Origin: an uncultured Oscillospiraceae bacterium
GTDB taxonomy: Bacteria; Bacillota; Clostridia; Oscillospirales; Oscillospiraceae
Direction of reading: 5' to 3'
DNA length: 23,636 nucleotides
NCBI GenBank assembly: GCA_934668605.1
Contig: CAKUNY010000010.1
Span: forward strand, 1 to 23,636
The notes under the pieces are model-generated. The model did no database searches, had not been told where the DNA came from, and was given only the letters and a program-made list of their open reading frames with translations. Shown here one piece after another: positions 1-6,481 of this stretch. Position 1 is the stretch's first letter. Each line of letters begins with the position of its first letter. The position numbers and the translations under genes are program-made.

Positions 1-735
1 GCCGAAGACCATCGACTGGACGTTGACAGCGGTGCCCCAATCGGAGGGGATATCGTTCATGCGGCGGTAGTAGATCGCGCGGGGGTTATCCCAGGAACGG
101 AACACGGCCTTGATGGCGCCCATGAGCTGAACCTTGGGATCCTGCGGGAACTCTTCGCCGAGCTTTTCCTTGTATTCGGCCTTGAACTTGTTGGCCAGCT
201 CCTTGAGGTCGTCCGCGGTGAGCTCGGTGTCGAGTGTGACGCCGCGCGCGGCCTTCATCTCGTCGATGAGCTGCTCAAAGTACTTCTTGCCGACCTCCAT
301 GACGACGTCGGAGTACATCTGGATGAAGCGGCGATAGGAGTCGTAAGCGAAGCGCGGGTTCTTCGTCTTCTTCGCGAAGGCGACGACGACCTCGTCGTTC
401 AGGCCGAGGTTCAGGATCGTGTCCATCATGCCGGGCATGGATGCGCGCGCGCCGGAACGGACGGAGACGAGCAGCGGGTTATAGAGATCGCCGAACTTCT
501 TGCCGGTCATCTCCTCGAGCTTTTCGACGTACTGCATGATCTCCGCCTCGATCTCGCTGTTGATCTGGCGGTCGTCCTTGTAGTACTGCGTGCAGGCCTC
601 GGTCGTAATGGTGAAGCCCTGCGGAACCGGCATGCCGAGATTGGTCATTTCGGCGAGGTTCGCGCCCTTGCCGCCGAGCAGCTCGCGCATGTTGCCGTTG
701 CCCTCGGAGAACAGGTAAACGTATTTGTGAGACAT
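1..735 (-). CDS. ppdK: Pyruvate, phosphate dikinase, N-terminal part (runs off window)
   Basis: The first ~245 residues of pyruvate phosphate dikinase, which interconverts pyruvate, ATP and Pi with PEP, AMP and PPi in the cytoplasm; in anaerobes it often serves glycolysis. The protein begins MSHKYVYLFSEGNGNMRELL, followed by GGKGANLAEM, the nucleotide-binding N-terminal signature of the PEP-utilising enzyme family, then SVRSGARASMPGMMDTILNLG, which is nearly invariant in PPDK. The reading frame stays open to the left edge, so the phosphohistidine and PEP-binding domains lie outside. The start is set by an AGGAAAGGGG ribosome site just upstream. A promoter lies about 85 bases upstream, so the gene appears to be transcribed alone or as the first gene of a unit. 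Identification is very secure; only completeness is unknown. Confidence 0.96.
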   Translation of the reverse strand, partial: MSHKYVYLFSEGNGNMRELLGGKGANLAEMTNLGMPVPQGFTITTEACTQYYKDDRQINSEIEAEIMQYVEKLEEMTGKKFGDLYNPLLVSVRSGARASMPGMMDTILNLGLNDEVVVAFAKKTKNPRFAYDSYRRFIQMYSDVVMEVGKKYFEQLIDEMKAARGVTLDTELTADDLKELANKFKAEYKEKLGEEFPQDPKVQLMGAIKAVFRSWDNPRAIYYRRMNDIPSDWGTAVNVQSMVFG

Positions 736-817
736 TTTGTACCCCTTTCCTGTTGGTGGCCGCCTCGTCACTCGACGCGGCCGAGCAGAATTTCTTTTGA
801 TATTCAGACAATTACAT

Positions 818-845
818 ACTATAGCACAAAGTTCGGTTTTTTCAA
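818..845 (-). promoter_or_regulatory. Promoter of ppdK
   Basis: On the minus strand TTGAAA (840-845) and TATAGT (818-823) are separated by 16 bases, a good SigA-type promoter. The predicted leader is about 75 bases and contains a GC-rich hairpin (GGCCGC / GCGGCC, about 757-781). An inverted repeat overlaps the -35 box (see findings). Confidence 0.7.
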
Positions 846-965
846 CTAGAAATTGAAAAATATAAGTAAAATGTGAAAATTTGTTGGATTTTTCGGTTCT
901 TTCAAGCGAAACACACAAGACCCAACTTTTTCGGACAGCGTTTTTGCCCGAAATAAAAGCAACAC

Positions 966-996
966 AACGCGGCAGCCCAAACCGGACTGCCGCGTT
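966..996 (-). terminator. Terminator downstream of noc
   Basis: Ten-base-pair stem AACGCGGCAG / CTGCCGCGTT with an 11-base loop, 26 bases after the noc stop codon. On the minus strand it is followed by a moderately T-rich run (GTGTTGCTTTTATTT). On the plus strand the run TTTTT follows directly, so it could act in both directions. Confidence 0.65.
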
Positions 997-1021
997 TTTG
1001 TGAAATATGCTTTGTTTGCCG

Positions 1022-1837
1022 TCAGCGGGTGCGGGCGGATTTGGGAATTCGGATGGTCAGAACGATCTCACGCTCGGTTTCCTGCTGCTCCGATCTGGCC
1101 GGAAACCCGGCAGAACGGATGAGCTCCAACTGGTGGTCAATGCCGTTAAAAAACGGGCGCAGGTCACGCAGAACAAAGCGGGGCGTCCTTGGCCGCTGCG
1201 CCGGAGCAAGAAGCGCGTCAATGTAGCGTTCGGTTTTCGCGACTGTCCAGTCGTTTTCCGCGATCAGGTGGATCGCGTGCAGCTGCTCGGCCTCGCTTTC
1301 CAGCCGCAAAAGCGCCCGGGCATGGCGCTCGGAAAGCGCGTTTTCGCGAAGAAGCGCGCGCACCTGCTCGGAAAGCCGCAGCAATCGCAGCTTGTTGGCA
1401 ACCGCGGGCTGGCTTTTCCCGAGCCTGCGCGCCGCCTGCTCCTGCGTGAGATGAAACTCCTGCATGAGCCGCTGGAGCCCTTCGGCCTGCTCGAGATAGT
1501 CCAGATCGCGCCGCTGCAAATTTTCGACCAGCGCCAGAAGCCCCGCGTCCTGATCGTCGATGCTTACGATCAGGCACGGCACATCATAAAGCCCCGCAAG
1601 TCCTGCCGCGCGCAGCCGCCGCTCGCCTGCGACGAGCTCAAAATACCCCGCTTTTTTCCGGACGGTCAGCGGCTGCAAAACGCCATACTGCCGGATGGAC
1701 GCGGCCAGCTCCTGCAAGCCCTGCACGTCAAAGACCATGCGCGGCTGCGCGGGGTTCGGGCGGATGCTGGGGATCGGCAGGAAGACGACCTTGCCGCCTT
1801 GCAGCGCTCCATTTCTTGTTTTCGGTTGTGTCAACAT
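1022..1837 (-). CDS. noc: Nucleoid occlusion protein Noc (ParB family)
   Basis: A 271-residue ParB-family CTPase/DNA-binding protein. The ParB/Noc N-terminal domain has GERRLRAA (about 71-78, the CTP-binding C-motif) and ENLQRRDL (about 105-112); a helix-turn-helix follows at about 130-155. The signature GKSQPAVANKLRLLRL plus LSERHARALLRL matches Noc better than chromosomal ParB/Spo0J. In Bacillus, Noc spreads on DNA around its sites and blocks FtsZ assembly over the nucleoid. The N-terminal membrane-targeting helix known from B. subtilis Noc is not obvious here. The start follows AGGAGG with 6-base spacing. In Firmicutes noc usually sits near rsmG and parAB; none of these is in the window, but a DnaA-box cluster lies directly upstream. 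Paralogy with ParB cannot be fully excluded. Confidence 0.85.
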   Translation of the reverse strand: MLTQPKTRNGALQGGKVVFLPIPSIRPNPAQPRMVFDVQGLQELAASIRQYGVLQPLTVRKKAGYFELVAGERRLRAAGLAGLYDVPCLIVSIDDQDAGLLALVENLQRRDLDYLEQAEGLQRLMQEFHLTQEQAARRLGKSQPAVANKLRLLRLSEQVRALLRENALSERHARALLRLESEAEQLHAIHLIAENDWTVAKTERYIDALLAPAQRPRTPRFVLRDLRPFFNGIDHQLELIRSAGFPARSEQQETEREIVLTIRIPKSARTR

Positions 1838-1947
1838 GGCGCGCCTCCTGTGTGTTTTTCTTTATTTTACGAAGCCAATCGGGAAAAATCGCGCGAAAAA
1901 AGGGCTTGACACAAGAAATTGTAGCGCGGTGGGTAGACGGCACAAAA

Positions 1948-2020
1948 TGTGGAGAACCCTGTGGATAATGTGTATAAGTGTGGACAACTGTGTGGATGGT
2001 GTGTGTGGAAATGTGGAAAA
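1948..2020. other. Cluster of DnaA-box-like 9-mers
   Basis: One perfect consensus box, TGTGGATAA (1960-1968, equal to TTATCCACA on the other strand), is surrounded by near matches in the same orientation: TGTGGAGAA (1948), TGTGTATAA (1969), TGTGGACAA (1979), TGTGGATGG (1991), TGTGGAAAT (2004) and TGTGGAAAA (2012). Seven boxes in 73 bases, some abutting, resemble a replication-origin or DnaA-regulatory cluster. dnaA and dnaN are absent from the window. Confidence 0.6.
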
Positions 2021-2060
2021 AGGCGGCCGCCGCACGAAGATCGCAGCTGTGCGGCGGCCG
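2017..2060 (-). terminator. Strong hairpin with T-tract, probable terminator for the 50-aa gene
   Basis: A 12-bp perfect stem (CGGCCGCCGCAC at 2024-2035 with GTGCGGCGGCCG at 2049-2060) and a 13-base loop. Read on the minus strand it is followed by CC and TTTTT. It lies about 195 bases past the stop of the small gene and abuts the DnaA-box cluster, so it may alternatively be a structural part of that region. Confidence 0.5.
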
Positions 2061-2124
2061 GGGGAAAAGAAATATATGGACTTGTCATGATTGGTAATAT
2101 GAAATTGTAGTTTGTCGTGAAAAT

Positions 2125-2155
2125 GGGTTTTGCAGGGAGAGCGAAAGCAAAACCC
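2125..2155. other. Inverted repeat
   Basis: GGGTTTTGC (2125-2133) and GCAAAACCC (2147-2155) form a 9-bp stem with a 13-base loop. On the minus strand ATTTTC follows, making it a weaker terminator candidate. A third hairpin, GACGCCG / CGGCGTC (2198-2225), lies between it and the small gene. The interval 1838-2254 holds no convincing gene. It contains the DnaA-box cluster, these hairpins and an A+T-richer stretch at about 2065-2125. Confidence 0.4.
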
Positions 2156-2254
2156 GCGCAAACGGTTCAAAAACCGGGGATCGAGGGGCAAGCCGGGGAC
2201 GCCGTCACAGCGAAAAAGCGGCGTCGGGGCTTTTGCGGCAGCGTCTGATGGCCG

Positions 2255-2407
2255 TCAGGCGTCTGCCTCGGGTTCGGTGCGGTCGAGGTAAATATCCTCG
2301 GCGGTTCTCTGCGCCTGAATGAGCATTTCCTCCAGACGGTGCAGCTCCTGCTGCGTGCGTTCGATCATGTGGAACAGGTAGATGTATTCCTTCGTAAGCG
2401 ATTGCAT
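2255..2407 (-). CDS. Conserved-looking small protein, 50 aa, unknown function
   Basis: The protein MQSLTKEYIYLFHMIERTQQ... is 50 residues, mostly one predicted amphipathic helix or short coiled coil (residues about 5-38), with an acidic tail (RTEPEADA). No signal peptide, membrane segment or catalytic motif is visible. The call rests on a clear AGGAGG ribosome site 7 bases before this ATG and protein-like composition; an upstream in-frame start would add 18 residues but has no ribosome site. A TATGAT -10-like box (2473-2478, minus) lies about 70 bases upstream with no good -35. It is separated from the ECF gene by about 190 bases and seems to be its own unit. I do not recognise the family. 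Confidence 0.65.
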   Translation of the reverse strand: MQSLTKEYIYLFHMIERTQQELHRLEEMLIQAQRTAEDIYLDRTEPEADA

Positions 2408-2595
2408 CGGAAGGCCTCCTTTCGTATAGACTCGCCAGCGATATCTTGTTGTGTGTCTCACTGACTGGCTACATCATACACGATTTGAAGGGAAAAGGGT
2501 GTCGAACCCCGTCGAACGAAAAAAAATGGCAAAATGAACAGAAAACCTTAACGAAATCTATGCAATTTGGTGAAAAAGACGAGAGAATACGGAAA

Positions 2596-5283
2596 TCAGG
2601 GAATTTCTGTCAAACCATATTTGCGCTTCACACGCTCGAGCTTTTCGAGCATCGGCTCCGCGCCGAACCAGAGAAACAGCGCCGTCGCCGCCGCATGCAC
2701 AAGGTCAAACGGGAAGCCCGTCAGATAATAGGCCTTGAGGACGCTCCAGGAGAGATTCGGCTGGTACAAAATCGCCGACGCGGGGTTCATGAGCCCGCCG
2801 TAGATGAAAACCACGCTCACCGCGCCGAAGATGGCCAGCGGCGCACGACCCGCGCGCAAGAGCCCCTTCTGGAAGCAGACGCCCGCCAAAAAGCCGATGA
2901 GCCCCATCGCGAACATCTGAAACGGCGTCCAGGGACCCTGACCAAACAGCACGTTCGAGGTCAGCATGCTCATCGCGCCGACGAGAAAGCCCGTCTCCCC
3001 GCCGAAGGCCACGCCCGACAAGATCACCAGCGCCGCCACGGGCTTGAATCCTGGCAGCATGAAAAGCGCCGCCCGCCCGGCAACCGCCAGCGCGCACAAG
3101 GCAGCGATCAGCACGAGCTCGCGTGCCTTGGGCTTTCGCCCCTCAAAAATCAGAGCGAACGGCGCCATGCACTCGAGAAGCACCAGAAGGGACACCACGC
3201 CGTAGCTTTTTTTGCCGAAATACACGATGCCGGCGAAAATCGTCAGAGGCACAAGTAAAAGCGATACCGCGGTGGCAAGCTTCGTCCTTCCGGAAAGCGG
3301 CCTTCCGCCGAGGTTCGAGTGTACCGGCTGCGGCGCGGCGCGGCTGAACGACACGGCGAGGACAAACAGGCTCACGATCATCGCGAGGTAAAGTCTGAAC
3401 GTGTCGCCCGCGAGGCTCGTAAGCCCGCCCTGCGTCAGAAGCTCCGACAGATCGCTGATGCGAAGGATTTTCACGAGGCAGAGGGCTGCGCCGAGGCCTC
3501 CGAGCGCGCCGGTCAATTTGCGCCACAGGGGAAGCGGCGGAACCTCGCTCGGAAGAAGATACGCTTTCGCTTTGGCTTCCGATTCCTCCCGCGCCTGTGT
3601 TTCCAGAAATTCCTCGTCCGGAAGCTCCGGCTCGGCAGGGAGCGCGCCGCCGCAGGCCGTGATCACGTCCTCCGGGGTGATTGCGCCCGGAAGGAGCCCG
3701 CGCGCCATGCGGCTGGCCGAGGTCGTGTAGAAGCTGCCGGAGGAGAAGAATTCCCGGGGCGTCCCCTCGACAACGATCGCGCCGTCAAAGAACATCGCGC
3801 AGCGATCCGCGTAGCTCGCGCAGAACTCCGCGTCGTGGCTGACCATGACCACGCACACGCCGCGCGAGGTCAGACGCCGGATGATCCGGGCAAAGGTTTT
3901 CTTGAATTCCGCGTCGAGTCCCTTCGTCGGCTCGTCAAGGAGCAGTACCTCGGGCTCCCGCAGAAGCACCTTGCAAAGAGCCGCCCGCTGCTGCTCGCCG
4001 CCGGAAAGATCGTAGGGGTGCCGGTCTAAAAGCTCCGTCAGCTCGCAGAGCTTCGCTTTCTGAAGCGCCAGTGCCTTGCGCGTTTCCTTGGGCTGATCGT
4101 CCAAAACGGAGAGCAGGTCTTCAATGACCGTGTTTTTGACGAACAGCGTCTGCGGATCCTGCGGCAGCAGTGCGATGCGGGACAAGACCTCCTGCGGCGC
4201 ATGGCCGAGCACCGAAACCGTTCCGCGATAGGCGCGGTTCACGCCGGAAATGAGGCGCATGGTCGTGGATTTTCCCGTGCCGTTGCCGCCCAGGATCGCG
4301 AGAAGCTCGCCCTTGTAGGCGCGAAGAGACAGCGCCTTTACAACGTCGGGAGATTCCTTGTCATACCGGAAAAATGCCTCCGTGATCGCAACGGCGGGCG
4401 CGTCCTCGTGCGGCTTTACGGGCGCGGGCTCCGGAATGGGAGAAAGCGGGTGCAATCGCGAGAAGCTTTCCAGCCACAATCTTCCCTGCGCGACCGTGAC
4501 GGGGCAGGAAAGCTCGTTCGGAACGCCCGCATAGATGCGCATCGGAACGGGCATGGCGGAAAACATGTCGCTTCCGCGTTCTTTGAGCCGCGCGCCGATT
4601 TCGCTGGCCGTCCCGGTATCCAGGACCCGCCCGCGCTCCATGAAGACGACGTTTGTCGATAAGGCCAGCGCGTCTTCCAGCCGGTGCTCGGAAAGAATGA
4701 TCGTCGTGCCGAGCTCGCGGTTGATTCTGCCGAGGGTCGAAAGAAAGTCCGTCGCGGCGATGGGGTCAAGCTGGCTCGTCGGCTCGTCGAGAAGCAGGAC
4801 AGACGGCTCGAGCGCCATCACGGACGCTAAATTCACCAGCTGCTTCTGCCCGCCCGAAAGCTCGGCCACAGGCTTATAGAACCAGTTCTGGATGCCGAAA
4901 TACGACGCAATTTCCGCCACGCGGCGGCGGATCGTCGGCGTGTCCAGCCCCAGAGACTCCAGCCCGAACGCCAGCTCGTGCCAGACCTTGTCGGTGACCA
5001 GCTGCGCATCCAGGTTTTGCAGCACGAAGCCGATGCGGGCGCTCTGCTCGCGCTGGGTGAGTGTATCGAGGGGCTTTCCCTCAAAGAGAATTTCGCCCGT
5101 TTTCGTCCCGTGCGGCTGCAAGATGGGTTTTAACTGCCGCAGAAGCGTCGATTTGCCGCAGCCGGACTTGCCGCAGAGCACGGTAAACGAGCCCGTCTCG
5201 ATCGAAAGCGAGACATGGTCTAACGCGGGGGCGGCTTCCGTGGGATACGTAAAGCTCAGATCTGAGATTGTAAACGTCTGCAT
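2596..5283 (-). CDS. ECF transporter: two ATPases fused to an S-component-like membrane region
   Basis: An 895-residue fusion. ATPase 1 (about 1-240): Walker A GKSGCGKST (38-46), signature LSGGQKQ (142-148), Walker B VLLLDEP (162-168), switch His200. ATPase 2 (about 296-515): Walker A GGNGTGKST (332-340), signature LSGGEQQ (426-432), Walker B VLLLDEP (446-452), switch His483. After an acidic linker (545-575) comes a hydrophobic region of roughly 300 residues: about four membrane segments (590-712), then an S-component-like part (about 720-875) with GFKPVAALVILSGVAFGGE. Usually EcfA1, EcfA2 and S are separate proteins. The start is at MQTFTISDL, set by AAGGAGG 7 bases upstream and an overlap of 28 bases with the EcfT gene. 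The substrate is inferred as a corrinoid or a B12 precursor because cob genes lie upstream. All catalytic ATPase motifs look intact. Confidence 0.87.
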   Translation of the reverse strand: MQTFTISDLSFTYPTEAAPALDHVSLSIETGSFTVLCGKSGCGKSTLLRQLKPILQPHGTKTGEILFEGKPLDTLTQREQSARIGFVLQNLDAQLVTDKVWHELAFGLESLGLDTPTIRRRVAEIASYFGIQNWFYKPVAELSGGQKQLVNLASVMALEPSVLLLDEPTSQLDPIAATDFLSTLGRINRELGTTIILSEHRLEDALALSTNVVFMERGRVLDTGTASEIGARLKERGSDMFSAMPVPMRIYAGVPNELSCPVTVAQGRLWLESFSRLHPLSPIPEPAPVKPHEDAPAVAITEAFFRYDKESPDVVKALSLRAYKGELLAILGGNGTGKSTTMRLISGVNRAYRGTVSVLGHAPQEVLSRIALLPQDPQTLFVKNTVIEDLLSVLDDQPKETRKALALQKAKLCELTELLDRHPYDLSGGEQQRAALCKVLLREPEVLLLDEPTKGLDAEFKKTFARIIRRLTSRGVCVVMVSHDAEFCASYADRCAMFFDGAIVVEGTPREFFSSGSFYTTSASRMARGLLPGAITPEDVITACGGALPAEPELPDEEFLETQAREESEAKAKAYLLPSEVPPLPLWRKLTGALGGLGAALCLVKILRISDLSELLTQGGLTSLAGDTFRLYLAMIVSLFVLAVSFSRAAPQPVHSNLGGRPLSGRTKLATAVSLLLVPLTIFAGIVYFGKKSYGVVSLLVLLECMAPFALIFEGRKPKARELVLIAALCALAVAGRAALFMLPGFKPVAALVILSGVAFGGETGFLVGAMSMLTSNVLFGQGPWTPFQMFAMGLIGFLAGVCFQKGLLRAGRAPLAIFGAVSVVFIYGGLMNPASAILYQPNLSWSVLKAYYLTGFPFDLVHAAATALFLWFGAEPMLEKLERVKRKYGLTEIP

Positions 5284-6152
5284 ACAGCCGCCTCCTTTTG
5301 CTCCAAAATGACCGGGATGAGATTGAGGATCAAGAAGCTCAGATAGCAAAGAATGCTTCCGGGCGTGAAGCCTGCGCCCTTGACGCTCGGATAATACCGC
5401 CACGAAAGCGCGCCGAGGCAGAAGCCCGCGATAACGATCGCGCCGAGCGCGCCCATAACGGCGAGAAGCGTTTTGTCGCGCCGTGTGAGCGTAAAGATCG
5501 AAAACGCGCTTCTTCCGGGAAGACCGTAGCCTCTGGCGCGCATGGAGTCCGCCGTGTCGACCGCGTTTTCAAGCGACCACGTGACCAGGATCGAAAAGAC
5601 CATCAGCGCGCATTTGATGCGGTGAAGAAGGCTTCCCGAGCGCATGTCGTTTCCGACCGCGGCCTGCGCGCTTGCAACCCGCCTTGCCTGCGCGGAAAAG
5701 CGCGGGACAAAGCGGAGCGTCATCGAGAGGACCAGGCTCAGGGCCGGAACGATTCTGCCGAACAGGTAGACGAATTTGTCGGACGTCATGATGCGCGTGT
5801 AGTCGGAAAACCAGATGAGCGCCGTGCAGAGCGTGAGCCCCGCGCCAAGACCGTATAAGATAGACTCGAGTGTCAGAGGGTTTCCGGACGGCAGATACCG
5901 GAGGATCGTCCGGCCTTCGTGGCTGAACGCGGGATTCGCCGCGGCGGTCAGCACAAAAAGCGCCAGCGCGTACCACAGCCGGAAGCCTCCCGGCTTTTCT
6001 CCCCCGAGCATGCAGAAAACAGCGACCGCGCCCACAAGCGAGATCACCTGACACACCGGGTGCTGCAAGACCATCGCGCCCAGCAGCACGAGCGCAAAAT
6101 ATAGAAAGTTCACCACCGGGTGGCACCGGGAAAACGCGTCGTTGTGGTTCAT
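5256..6152 (-). CDS. ecfT: ECF transporter transmembrane coupling protein EcfT
   Basis: A 298-residue integral membrane protein of the EcfT/CbiQ family, which couples ATP hydrolysis by the EcfA pair to toppling of the substrate-binding S component. Hydrophobic segments occur at about 12-29, 34-50, 58-73, 98-115, 130-145, 182-195, 228-250 and 266-284. The cytosolic coupling helix carries SMRARGYG (204-210), matching the conserved A-R-G motif that docks on the ATPases. The start MNHNDAFSRCHP has a GAAAGGGG ribosome site close upstream. The frame is open further upstream but only because it runs through repeat sequence. The gene overlaps the fused ATPase gene by 28 bases, so the two are probably translationally coupled. 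No strong promoter is visible in the repeat-filled leader. Confidence 0.93.
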   Translation of the reverse strand: MNHNDAFSRCHPVVNFLYFALVLLGAMVLQHPVCQVISLVGAVAVFCMLGGEKPGGFRLWYALALFVLTAAANPAFSHEGRTILRYLPSGNPLTLESILYGLGAGLTLCTALIWFSDYTRIMTSDKFVYLFGRIVPALSLVLSMTLRFVPRFSAQARRVASAQAAVGNDMRSGSLLHRIKCALMVFSILVTWSLENAVDTADSMRARGYGLPGRSAFSIFTLTRRDKTLLAVMGALGAIVIAGFCLGALSWRYYPSVKGAGFTPGSILCYLSFLILNLIPVILEQKEAAVCRRLQSQI

Positions 6153-6179
6153 GGTTCCCCTTTCGAGTTGAAGAAACTT

Positions 6180-6287
6180 CGTAGGGGCGGACGACCCTGT
6201 CCGCCTGCGGAAAAATTCTGCCGAAACGTAAAGATCCTCGGCGAATTCGTAACTTCCCTTGGGCGGACAGAGCCGTCCGCCCCTACG
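6180..6287. repeat. Dispersed palindromic repeat, copy A (type II arms)
   Basis: 108 bases. The ends are CGTAGGGGCGGACG... and its complement, giving imperfect terminal inverted repeats of about 26 bases. Each arm is itself a hairpin (GGCGGAC / GTCCGCC). The core contains TCGGCGAATTCGTAACTTCC. It lies in the leader of ecfT. Confidence 0.85.
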
Positions 6288-6314
6288 GTTCTTTGGAAAA
6301 TTTTCTGTAGTGTT

Positions 6315-6422
6315 CGTAGGGGTCGATGCCCACATCGACCCGGCAGAACGCACCGTTTTTACAGAAATCTCCGGCGAATTCGAAGGTGCCCAATGGGGCG
6401 ATGTGCTCAATTGCCCCCTACG
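6315..6422. repeat. Dispersed palindromic repeat, copy B (type I arms)
   Basis: 108 bases, 27 bases from copy A and in the same core orientation. The left arm is a hairpin GGGTCGATG, CCCA, CATCGACCC. The right arm pairs GGGGCGAT with ATTGCCCC. The core has CCGGCGAATTCGAAGG. With copy A it fills most of the 6153-6481 gap, which holds no gene. Confidence 0.85.
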
Positions 6423-6440
6423 GACATCCCGGGAGGAATG

Positions 6441-6468
6441 CAAAAGAGCCGCGCATTTGCGCGGCTCT
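6441..6468 (-). terminator. Terminator of the SLH toroid gene
   Basis: An 11-bp stem (AGAGCCGCGCA / TGCGCGGCTCT) with a 2-base loop on paper, followed on the minus strand by TTTTGC. It begins 13 bases past the stop codon of the SLH gene, so that transcript probably ends before ecfT. Confidence 0.8.
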
Positions 6469-6481
6469 ATGAAGCTTCCGA

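Noticed and set aside
1007..1909. A 300-codon open frame on the plus strand antisense to noc
   Set aside because: It mirrors the noc frame in G+C-rich DNA, has no ribosome site and translates to a composition without family motifs.
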